Positions 1 to 5,037 are shown, numbered from the stretch's first letter. The stretch is DNA of 8,343 nt from Chloroflexota bacterium (GCA_021849525.1 JAJZSS010000046.1:1-8343); one strand, 5' to 3'. Notes: generated by a model not told the origin, from the sequence alone. Numbers and translations are program-made.

Positions 1-1
1 C

Positions 2-403
2 TGGATCGGGGTAGGCGTCACCGTGATCGCCGGCCTGCTGATGTACTGGGCCAACCAGGCTCAGGGAATCGGCTTCTGGTTTGCCTGCGCCAGCGTGCCA
101 TTTATTTTTGGTTTGCTGCTCATCATCCTGGCAGTGCAAAGCCGGACTGCACGCTGGCTCTACCTGCGCGTAGAACAGCCCGGCAGCGAATGGCCGCGGG
201 TGATCCAATTTGGCTTTCCTCTGCCCCTAGGCATCGCTGCCAGGCTGTTGCGCTTTCTCAGAGGGCGGATTCCCAATATGCCCGATATTGATTTCGATGA
301 AATGTTATCCTCATTAAGCCGTAGCGCCACGCCTGAGAATCCCTTCTATGTCCAGGTAGAAGATGATAAGGGTGGCAAAAAAGTAGAAATCTATATCGGC
401 TAA
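2..403 (+). CDS. C-terminal part of a membrane protein related to the next gene (5' truncated by window edge)
   Basis: The reading frame is open to the left edge (first full codon at base 2), so the true start lies outside; the GTG at 23 is probably internal. What is visible begins with two hydrophobic segments, roughly bases 2-52 and 77-139, which look like membrane helices. A soluble tail follows. From base 149 the tail (A-R-W-L-Y-L-R-V, then P-L-G about 20 residues on, an acidic stretch, and a terminal V-E-I-Y-I-G) lines up with the C-terminal half of the SHOCT-like protein encoded at 468-842 (A-R-W-L-R-I-R-V, P-L-G, V-E-I-Y-I-E). The two genes thus share a homologous C-terminal domain, which suggests duplication and a joint role. 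It ends 64 bases before the next gene on the same strand and is probably co-transcribed with it. The function is not known to me; an envelope role is inferred from the helices and neighbours. The N-terminal domain cannot be judged. Confidence 0.75.
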   Translation, partial: WIGVGVTVIAGLLMYWANQAQGIGFWFACASVPFIFGLLLIILAVQSRTARWLYLRVEQPGSEWPRVIQFGFPLPLGIAARLLRFLRGRIPNMPDIDFDEMLSSLSRSATPENPFYVQVEDDKGGKKVEIYIG

Positions 404-467
404 TCTATCCAGCAGCAAATCAACTGGTGCGGTCCATACATGGCTGTGCGAGTAACGGAGACGAATT

Positions 468-842
468 ATGGCAACCAATGAAGAACGTTTTAAAATTTTA
501 AAAATGATCGATGAAGGTAAAATCACTGCCGAAGAAGGCGCCAAGCTCTTAAGCGCCCTGAGCGAGAGCCGCAAAACCCAGGCGCGCAAGCCGGCGCCGC
601 GTGCTCCCGGTGGGGCGCGCTGGCTGCGCATCCGGGTCACGGATATGGTCACCGGGCGCGCTAAAGCAACCGTTAATCTACCTCTCGGCCTTGTAGACGC
701 CGGTCTGAACATTGCCTCGCAGTATGCCCCCGACATTGCTTTTGACCAGCTGGTGGATGCCATCAACGAAGGTGCCGAAGGAAAAATTATCGATGTGGTC
801 GACGAGGAAGACGGTGAACACGTCGAGATTTATATCGAATAA
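468..842 (+). CDS. SHOCT-like (YvlB/LiaX N-terminal type) domain protein, 124 aa
   Basis: Residues 3-33 form a short helical hairpin (E-E-R-F-K-I-L-K-M-I-D-E-G-K-I-T-A-E-E-G-A-K-L-L), the hallmark of the SHOCT-like domain found at the N terminus of Bacillus YvlB/LiaX and related proteins. A basic, Pro/Ala-rich linker (about 34-49) leads to a C-terminal domain (50-124) beginning A-R-W-L-R-I-R-V and ending V-E-I-Y-I-E, which resembles the tail of the preceding membrane protein. No signal peptide or membrane helix is seen, so it should be cytoplasmic. The ATG at 468 is supported by CGGAGA at 456-461. Its stop is 7 bases before the DUF4097 gene, so the two are probably translationally coupled. 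In YvlB the SHOCT-like and DUF4097 domains sit on one chain; here they are adjacent genes. Role in cell-envelope stress is inferred from that family, not shown. Confidence 0.85.
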   Translation: MATNEERFKILKMIDEGKITAEEGAKLLSALSESRKTQARKPAPRAPGGARWLRIRVTDMVTGRAKATVNLPLGLVDAGLNIASQYAPDIAFDQLVDAINEGAEGKIIDVVDEEDGEHVEIYIE

Positions 843-849
843 TCAGGCC

Positions 850-1665
850 ATGAATACCGAAACGATCGAACAGACTTTCAGTGTAAATACGCCCGCCCAG
901 CTTTCGCTGAGCAATCTCCGCGGCCGGGTGGTCGTTTTAGCCGGCGACCCCGCTGTGCAGGGCGCGCCTGCCGCCATCGCAGTATCCGCGACCAAGTACC
1001 TGGATACCGGCGATGCTGAACAGACCCGGATTGTTATGCGCCAGGACCCCGATGGTCACGTGGTAGTGATCACAGAACACGAGACCCTTGATCACACTGG
1101 ATTTCACAAGCCTTGCCGCGTCGAATATCTCGTCCGCGTCCCCAGATTGACTTCTGCCACGCTCTCTTGCATCACCTGCCGCCAGGAGATCAGCGGCCTG
1201 CAAGGCGAATTCCGGTTGAAATCGGTCAGCGGTGAAATCCTTCTGAAGGATCTGGAAGGCCCGATCGAGGTCAGCAACGTCTCCGGGGATGTACAGGGTG
1301 AGCGCCTGTCTGGCAAAGGTCTTTTCGAGACGACCTCCGGCCAGATTCGTCTGGCCCAGGGTGATTTCCCAACCTTGAAGGCGACCTCCGTCAGCGGGGG
1401 TATCCATGTTGAAACCGTCCAGGGCGCGGGAGTATATCGTTTTAAAACGATTTCCGGGGATGTGACTCTGGTTCTTCCGGAAGGCAGTGGCTACCGGGCT
1501 GAATTACGCAGCATCAGCGGGAAATTGTTGACCGCCGGAACCCCGGCCCACACAGGTGTGCGCGGCGGGCAGCGTTTCGTCGAAGTGGGCAGCGCCAGTT
1601 CCACGATTCAAGCCGAAACAGTCTCCGGAAACCTCAGCCTGCCCGGAAAACCGCTCTCAGCTTAG
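850..1665 (+). CDS. DUF4097 (putative adhesin, YvlB/LiaX-like) beta-helical protein, 271 aa
   Basis: The protein is dominated by regularly spaced turns of the type (S/T/N)-(V/I/T)-S-G at residues 126-128, 144-146, 162-164, 181-183, 201-203, 222-224 and 258-260, about 18-21 residues apart except for the last interval. This is the repeating strand-turn pattern of the DUF4097 right-handed beta-helix. Residues 1-120 form a less regular strand-rich region with cysteines at 89, 107 and 110. There is no signal peptide, so export as an adhesin is unlikely by the usual route and a cytoplasmic scaffold role, as for YvlB, is plausible. The ATG at 850 is chosen because it lies 7 bases after the stop of the SHOCT-like gene; only a weak AGG (845-847) precedes it, which suits translational coupling. 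A GTG at 712 would lengthen the frame but would overlap the upstream gene by 131 bases with a non-homologous peptide. The 3' end overlaps the convergent OsmC gene by 9 bases. Confidence 0.85.
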   Translation: MNTETIEQTFSVNTPAQLSLSNLRGRVVVLAGDPAVQGAPAAIAVSATKYLDTGDAEQTRIVMRQDPDGHVVVITEHETLDHTGFHKPCRVEYLVRVPRLTSATLSCITCRQEISGLQGEFRLKSVSGEILLKDLEGPIEVSNVSGDVQGERLSGKGLFETTSGQIRLAQGDFPTLKATSVSGGIHVETVQGAGVYRFKTISGDVTLVLPEGSGYRAELRSISGKLLTAGTPAHTGVRGGQRFVEVGSASSTIQAETVSGNLSLPGKPLSA

Positions 1666-2178
1666 TCTCGCCTTTTCCGGTGAGTTACCATCGGGGCTGC
1701 CTTGGGCTGCCTCTTTGGGCTGGTACACCCCACTTTTGACCAGCTGCCGCTCGCCATTCACATCTGCCTCATAAATTTCATAAGCTAAATCAATCGGCAT
1801 CACTTTTGAGAACATGGCATTTGCCGGGCAGTAGCGGGTTACCGAAAGCTCGATTGCCCGCAGCACGGCCGCTTCGTCCACCTCCTGCCCGGTGACCGTG
1901 TACGTAATCAATGCCTGGGTAAAGACTTTCGGGTGCTCGCTGGTGCGTTTCGCTTTCACACCCACCTCAAACTCGCGGACATCCTGGCGCTTTTTCTGTA
2001 AAATCGAAATCACATCCATCGCCGTGCAGCCTGCCAGACCAATTGCCAGCAGCTCCATGGGGCGAAAGCCGTCATCATCCCCACCCAGCTCCGGGTACGT
2101 CCCCAGCGGCAGTTCAAACCCCGAATCACACGTCCCACTGAAAGTCATTCGTTCTTTCCAGGTTACTTTTGCATCCAT
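1657..2178 (-). CDS. OsmC/Ohr-family peroxiredoxin-like protein, 173 aa
   Basis: OsmC-family enzymes reduce organic hydroperoxides with two reactive cysteines, re-reduced by thiol carriers. Visible family features are the N-terminal strand region (K-V-T-W ... D-S-G-F), the helix P-M-E-L-L-A-I-G-L-A-G-C-T with Cys51, and the second Cys117 in T-R-Y-C-P-A-N-A. Both catalytic cysteines and the glutamate (Glu42) before the first are present. The ATG at 2178 is chosen over an upstream alternative at 2244 because GGAGG lies 7 bases ahead of it and the longer frame would run back over the TlpA-like gene. The core resembles the usual ~140-residue family; residues about 138-173 are an extra Gly/Ser/Pro/Lys-rich tail. 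It is the last gene of the redox operon, 2 bases after the preceding stop, so reduction by the neighbouring thioredoxin-like proteins is plausible. Its exact class (OsmC, Ohr or YhfA-like) is not resolved. Confidence 0.9.
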   Translation of the reverse strand: MDAKVTWKERMTFSGTCDSGFELPLGTYPELGGDDDGFRPMELLAIGLAGCTAMDVISILQKKRQDVREFEVGVKAKRTSEHPKVFTQALITYTVTGQEVDEAAVLRAIELSVTRYCPANAMFSKVMPIDLAYEIYEADVNGERQLVKSGVYQPKEAAQGSPDGNSPEKARLS

Positions 2179-2180
2179 CG

Positions 2181-2771
2181 TTATTCCTCCACCAGCGGTG
2201 TGACATATTTCTCTAAGGCGTCCATGCTGATCGCTCCGCTCCATGCCAGGCGCACCTGACCCTCCCGATCAATGACATACGAATTCGGCAGAGCCATATT
2301 GCGAAACGCTGCCAGCGCCAGCTGGGTTGGATCGACCCACACCGGGAAAGTCAGGCCAGCTTTATCAACGAACTGCTGCACCTGCTCAGCCGGCTCGCCA
2401 GCCTCCACCGCCACCACCGTAAAACCCTGATCCTGGTAAGCGGTATGATAAGCCTGCAAAACTGGCATTTCGGCGCGGCAGGGAGGGCACCAGGTCGCCC
2501 AATTATTTAACAGCACCACCTGACCGTGATAATCCTTTAAATCCACAGCCAGCCCGGAGATATCGACCAGCTGCAGTTCGGGTGCCGGATAATCCACTTT
2601 CTGCGGCACGACACTGGCCGATTGCGCCTGGGCGTTTTGGGATGGGTCCCGGTCAAATATCAGAAATGCTGCCGCCACACCAAAAATGATCAAACCCATT
2701 CCAATCAGGACCAGCGGCAAGCTGCTCTGGTTGTGTTTTCGAACTGTTTTTTTAGCAGGTCTTTTGCGCAT
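2181..2771 (-). CDS. TlpA/ResA-like membrane-anchored thiol-disulfide oxidoreductase, 196 aa
   Basis: A basic N terminus (R/K-rich, residues 2-12) and one hydrophobic helix (about 18-39) form an uncleaved signal anchor that puts the thioredoxin domain outside the cytoplasmic membrane. The thioredoxin fold spans roughly 60-194. It carries W-A-T-W-C-P-P-C-R-A-E-M-P with the redox pair Cys95 and Cys98, the central strand V-V-L-L-N-N-W, and the cis-proline loop A-L-P-N-S-Y (Pro162). This C-P-P-C plus E-M-P signature is typical of the TlpA/ResA/DsbE group, which reduces extracytoplasmic disulfides, for example during cytochrome c maturation. No cytochrome gene is nearby, so the client is unknown. 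The ATG at 2771 has GGAG at 2777-2780, 5 bases away. A 13-bp perfect hairpin sits just upstream, between this gene and the PDO gene; the OsmC gene follows after 2 bases. Confidence 0.92.
   Translation of the reverse strand: MRKRPAKKTVRKHNQSSLPLVLIGMGLIIFGVAAAFLIFDRDPSQNAQAQSASVVPQKVDYPAPELQLVDISGLAVDLKDYHGQVVLLNNWATWCPPCRAEMPVLQAYHTAYQDQGFTVVAVEAGEPAEQVQQFVDKAGLTFPVWVDPTQLALAAFRNMALPNSYVIDREGQVRLAWSGAISMDALEKYVTPLVEE
2186..2190 (-). promoter_or_regulatory. Ribosome binding site of the OsmC gene, inside the end of the TlpA-like gene
   Basis: The minus-strand sequence GGAGG-AATAACG-ATG places a perfect Shine-Dalgarno site 7 bases before the ATG at 2178. The site lies within the last codons of the upstream gene, whose stop is at 2181-2183. 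It fixes the OsmC start and indicates translational coupling. Confidence 0.85.
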
Positions 2772-2791
2772 GCCAGCTCCATTTCAAAACC

Positions 2792-2828
2792 CGTAGAGCC
2801 CAGGCATTTTAATCTCCTGGGCTCTACG
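2792..2828 (-). terminator. Perfect 13-bp inverted repeat between the PDO and TlpA-like genes: attenuator, partial terminator or RNA-stability hairpin
   Basis: The arms CGTAGAGCCCAGG (2792-2804) and CCTGGGCTCTACG (2816-2828) pair without mismatch around an 11-base loop. On the minus strand the stem is followed by GGTTTTG, only four T residues, so it is a weak intrinsic terminator at best. It lies 51 bases after the PDO stop and 20 bases before the TlpA-like start, without covering that gene's ribosome binding site (2777-2780). No room remains for a separate promoter after it, which favours attenuation or a processing/stabilising role within one transcript over a full stop. Confidence 0.5.
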
Positions 2829-2879
2829 ATTTTACCGGTAAAACACGCAACCCAAAGTCAACACCAATCAAATAGCGGT

Positions 2880-3557
2880 TCAGGCTTTGACAGCCTCCAA
2901 CGCACGCACGATTTCTGCCAGCAGTTGTCCTTCGGGCGCTGCCCCCACCACTGTCCCGGCTCCATCATTGATGGTTGTCTGGGGTACACCGCTGACCTGG
3001 TGCCGGTTTGACAGTTCCGGAAATTCCATGGCTTCCACCATTTCCGCTTCGACCAGCGGGCTTTCCATCGCCATCTGATGCGCAAGCAACACGGCTTGCG
3101 GGCAGTAAGGTCAGGTGGGTGTGACAAACACCTGCAATAACACCGGCTTTTCCAGCGTTTTCAGGAACTGGCGTGTCTCTTCGCTAAGGCCCGAATCGCG
3201 GCGCGAGACATTCACCAGGTCGTGGATCAACGAACCAAATTCGTGGCCTGAGGGGATGCCCGCATAGCGGATCCCGTAATCCAGCACCTGGTCGCCATCC
3301 CTGCCAGCAAGGACGATCCCAGGCGCTTTGTCCACATGATAGCGTTCTGCGATCTCGCTGTCACGATCGATATCGTACACCGTAAGGTGTAATTTGTCCG
3401 AGATTTCCGTCACTTCTTCCACTAACTGGCGCGTATCTTCACAATACGGGCAGTTCTTCTCCTGGCCAAAAAAAAGTACCTGGACAGGTTCCTTTAAGTT
3501 TGCAAAAACATCTTGAATTTGCCCAACGACTTGATCATTTAATAGTTTTTCTGCCAT
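2880..3557 (-). CDS. Selenocysteine-containing protein disulfide oxidoreductase (PDO/glutaredoxin-like tandem thioredoxin fold), 225 aa, TGA = Sec at 3111-3113
   Basis: Two thioredoxin folds lie in tandem, as in the archaeal and thermophile PDO family and the N-terminal domain of AhpF. The first (about 1-117) has Cys36-Pro-Tyr-Cys39 and a cis-proline at 79 (D-K-A-P-G). The second (about 125-225) has V-F-V-T-P-T, then an in-frame TGA at codon 149, then P-Y-C152-P-Q-A-V-L-L-A-H, and a cis-proline at 192 (S-G-V-P-Q-T). The frame and the family sequence continue without interruption across the TGA, which replaces exactly the attacking cysteine, so the site reads U-P-Y-C. Total length matches the usual ~220-230 residues, and in known PDOs the second C-P-Y-C lies at nearly the same place. 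A SECIS-like hairpin follows. The ATG at 3557 has GGAG at 3565-3568. The final stop at 2880-2882 is also TGA. A cysteine-to-stop mutation or sequencing error is the main alternative. Expected role: cytoplasmic thiol-disulfide exchange or electron delivery to peroxidases. Confidence 0.85.
3081..3100 (-). promoter_or_regulatory. Candidate bacterial SECIS element (stem-loop for SelB-dependent UGA decoding)
   Basis: After the TGA (3113-3111) come 10 bases, then CGCAAGC (3100-3094), loop CGTGTT (3093-3088) and GCTTGCG (3087-3081): seven perfect pairs. The apical loop begins 17 bases after the UGA and has G as its second base, in line with the established bacterial SECIS consensus (short upper stem, small loop, G in the first two loop positions, loop roughly 16-37 bases from UGA). 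CTG (3105-3103) can also pair with CAG (3077-3075) beneath a small internal loop. The element lies within the coding sequence for P-Q-A-V-L-L-A. Confidence 0.75.
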
Positions 3558-3602
3558 CCATCTACTCCAGATCGCGCCTCACCGAGACGCTTGATAAAAT
3601 TA

Positions 3603-3812
3603 TCAGGTGAAACAACCACCCAGTGCATAACCACATTCTGAACAGGCTAAATTGAGCAGCCCGTCATAATCCAACCTGCCTTGCCCACATACCGGGCAAA
3701 TATCCCCTCGCCTGGGCTCCCGGACAACTGGTTCAGGTTCTACAGATTCCCTGGTAGTTCCCTGAAGGCTCTCGTTTAATGCTCCAAACTGCACAATCAG
3801 CCTGCTTTCCAC
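3603..3812 (-). CDS. Small zinc-ribbon protein, 69 aa, function unknown
   Basis: The C-terminal half contains C-P-V-C (Cys39, Cys42) and C-S-E-C (Cys57, Cys60), a CX2C-X14-CX2C zinc ribbon, with one more cysteine at 67 near the end. Residues 20-36 are acidic and then basic and Pro-rich, probably disordered. I do not recognise a specific family; small proteins of this kind bind zinc and may contact nucleic acid or protein. The start is uncertain: GTG at 3812 has AAGGGG directly against it with no spacer, GTG at 3794 has a weak AGG 6 bases ahead, and a CTG lies at 3827. The TGA stop is followed directly by TAA, so no readthrough is expected. It sits between the sigma-operon terminator and the PDO gene (45 bases before the PDO start), so it is probably the first gene of the redox transcript. 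Its zinc thiolates could be redox-sensitive, which is a guess. Confidence 0.65.
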   Translation of the reverse strand: MESRLIVQFGALNESLQGTTRESVEPEPVVREPRRGDICPVCGQGRLDYDGLLNLACSECGYALGGCFT

Positions 3813-3847
3813 CCCCTTGAGATGCAGCCCGGCTCAAAAGGTTACAT

Positions 3848-3880
3848 AAAAAAAGAGTTGCAGCTTCTGCACTGCAACTC
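3848..3880 (-). terminator. Rho-independent terminator of the sigma/anti-sigma operon
   Basis: On the minus strand GAGTTGCAG (3880-3872) pairs perfectly with CTGCAACTC (3863-3855) around an 8-base loop, and seven T residues follow directly (3854-3848). It starts 25 bases after the anti-sigma stop. This separates the sigma operon from the zinc-ribbon/PDO genes downstream, which must then have their own promoter or depend on readthrough. Confidence 0.88.
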
Positions 3881-3905
3881 GGTGTCTTCCAATTGATCAT
3901 CCGTG

Positions 3906-4154
3906 TTATTTATCAATGAGATCCTTCAAATCCAGGCGCTGCATCAAGCGGTTGCGCACACCATCCGGGACCTGGGGGTCTTCCGATGTGACATGGTACA
4001 GATATACTGTTTTTTTCAAGGAGTCGATCACCACCCGGCAGTTTTCGCAACCCGCCAGGTGTTTCTCGATCTCAGCGCAAATCTCATCGCCCAGCGCACC
4101 ATCAATATACTCGGAAAGCGAACCTAACAGATGCTTACAATTTTCATGGGCCAT
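3906..4154 (-). CDS. Soluble zinc-binding anti-sigma factor (ZAS / zf-HC2), 82 aa
   Basis: The motif Cys6-X25-His32-X3-Cys36-X2-Cys39 (K-H-L-A-G-C-E-N-C) is the zinc-binding anti-sigma signature. The spacing equals that of Streptomyces RsrA (Cys11, His37, Cys41, Cys44), which releases its sigma factor when the cysteines are oxidised. No membrane helix is present, so sensing would be cytoplasmic. The length is short but complete for a minimal ZAS domain. The ATG at 4154 shares its A with the TGA of the sigma gene (TGATG), and AAGGAGG lies about 7 bases upstream, so the pair is translationally coupled. Role: binds and silences the sigma factor encoded just before it. Redox control is likely from the motif but not proven, since many ZAS proteins answer to other signals. 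Confidence 0.9.
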   Translation of the reverse strand: MAHENCKHLLGSLSEYIDGALGDEICAEIEKHLAGCENCRVVIDSLKKTVYLYHVTSEDPQVPDGVRNRLMQRLDLKDLIDK

Positions 4155-4792
4155 CAGCGGCCTCCTTCATTGGCCACGGGCTTGCGCCCCATTCGATCTC
4201 CATAATACCGCGTCAGCTCTTCTCTCAAGCGCAGCCGCGCCCGTGACAGGCGGGTTTTTACGGCGGTTTCACTGAGATTGAGCACCTCTCCAGTCTCCAG
4301 GGTAGATAAGCCCTCGATATCCCTCAGGACGAACACCACCCGCAAGCTGGTCGGGAGGCTCTCAATCGCCTGGTCCAGATACTCCCGGGATTCACTCGAG
4401 AGCATCTCCTGCTCAGGCATACAGCACCAATCGACAATCTGTAACGGCTCCTGGTCCTGCTCATCCCCATTTCGGGGTTCGTCGATCGAGATCGCATCCG
4501 GTTTCCGCCGCCGGATCAGCATAAGGGCTTCATTGGTGGCTATCCTGTAAAGCCAGGTTGAGAGGCGGGAGCGCCCGTTGAAATCAGGCAAATATCGAAA
4601 GGCCTTGATAAACGTCTCTTGCAAGATGTCTTCAGCATCCTGAGGATTGCCTAAAATCTTTACTGCCAGGCGGTAAATAACCTGGTAATAAGCATCCACC
4701 AGGCGGGCAAACTCCACTTTATCGCCGGCCTGAAGAGCAGTCAGTGAAAAGCCGTCTTCAGTAAGGATATTTTCGTCACTCATTGGATGCAT
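4154..4792 (-). CDS. ECF-type RNA polymerase sigma factor, 212 aa
   Basis: Region sigma-2 spans about 26-97 and includes the conserved core-binding segment D-A-E-D-I-L-Q-E-T-F (52-61) and the -10 recognition part (S-R-L-S-T-W-L-Y-R-I-A-T-N). Region sigma-4 spans about 138-192, with S-L-P-T-S-L-R-V-V-F-V-L-R and the helix-turn-helix (T-G-E-V-L-N-L-S-E-T-A-V-K-T-R-L-S-R-A). There is no sigma-3, as usual for ECF factors. The linker is acidic and holds an unusual Cys123-Cys124 pair. The start may be ATG 4792 or the in-frame ATG at 4783; neither has a strong ribosome site. It is followed at once by its anti-sigma gene. The target genes cannot be read from the sequence; the thiol-redox operon downstream is the natural candidate given the RsrA-like partner. 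Confidence 0.93.
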   Translation of the reverse strand: MHPMSDENILTEDGFSLTALQAGDKVEFARLVDAYYQVIYRLAVKILGNPQDAEDILQETFIKAFRYLPDFNGRSRLSTWLYRIATNEALMLIRRRKPDAISIDEPRNGDEQDQEPLQIVDWCCMPEQEMLSSESREYLDQAIESLPTSLRVVFVLRDIEGLSTLETGEVLNLSETAVKTRLSRARLRLREELTRYYGDRMGRKPVANEGGR

Positions 4793-4829
4793 CCGGGACC
4801 AAAAGGTTGCGCAAGATTAAGGTTTAAGA

Positions 4830-4858
4830 ATTGTAACACACGCCCGACTGGCTTTCCG
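4830..4858 (-). promoter_or_regulatory. Possible promoter of the sigma/anti-sigma operon (extended -10)
   Basis: On the minus strand TGTTACAAT gives an extended -10 (TG-n-TACAAT, hexamer 4835-4830), 37 bases before the ATG at 4792. Seventeen bases upstream the hexamer is CGGAAA (4858-4853), a poor housekeeping -35 but with the GGAA core seen in many ECF promoters. Autoregulation is therefore possible. The call rests on motif position only. Confidence 0.4.
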
Positions 4859-4887
4859 TGAGCTTCATGCGGCACTCACCTTCCTCG

Positions 4888-4967
4888 GCTGCCACCATCC
4901 GCTTGACGGGCTATTTAAGAGCGTTTCGCCTCACTCTCCCGGCGCTGCCACTATCCGCTTGACGGGC
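4888..4967. repeat. Two direct copies of a 24-base element in the divergent promoter region
   Basis: Bases 4888-4911 and 4944-4967 are identical except for one C/T difference at the ninth base, with a 56-base period. Each copy contains the CGCTTGACGGGC core, hence a TTGACG hexamer. The second copy supplies the -35 of the SAM hydrolase promoter; the first has no good -10 at 17 bases. This could be a duplicated promoter segment or a paired operator. Confidence 0.75.
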
Positions 4968-4987
4968 AGTCCTCCCCGTGCTATATT
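4959..4987 (+). promoter_or_regulatory. Housekeeping-type promoter for the SAM hydrolase gene
   Basis: TTGACG (4959-4964) and TATATT (4982-4987) are separated by exactly 17 bases, close to the sigma-70 consensus. Transcription would start near 4994, about 44 bases before the GTG at 5038. The -35 is inside the second copy of the 24-base repeat, so a factor binding the repeat would affect this promoter. Confidence 0.65.
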
Positions 4988-5026
4988 GCGAAACACGCAA
5001 ACCCATAGGATTGTCATTCCCGGACC

Positions 5027-5032
5027 AGGAGG
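5027..5032 (+). promoter_or_regulatory. Ribosome binding site fixing the SAM hydrolase start
   Basis: AGGAGG lies 5 bases before GTG 5038. It decides for this start over the in-frame CTG at 4978, which overlaps the spacer and -10 region of the proposed promoter and would add 20 residues absent from the family. Confidence 0.85.
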
Positions 5033-5037
5033 CAACT

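Noticed and set aside
314..766. 150-residue open frame on the minus strand
   Set aside because: It lies antisense to the SHOCT-like gene and the end of the membrane protein, has Arg/Ser/Ala-rich composition typical of shadow frames and no recognisable domain.
712..849. Longer start (712) for the DUF4097 gene
   Set aside because: It would overlap the SHOCT-like gene by 131 bases in another frame with a low-complexity, non-family peptide. The ATG at 850 suits the family and gene spacing.
2880..3557. Reading the PDO locus as a pseudogene or as two separate genes (3111-3557 and 2880-3092)
   Set aside because: There is one TGA only, no frameshift, full conservation on both sides, the TGA falls on a catalytic cysteine, and a SECIS-like hairpin follows. 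A sequencing error cannot be excluded from the window alone.
3813..3905. SigR-like promoter (GGAAT-N18-GTT) for the zinc-ribbon/PDO operon
   Set aside because: A GGAAG occurs near 3886-3890 on the minus strand, but no GTT follows at the right distance and the stretch overlaps the terminator. No convincing promoter for this operon could be read.
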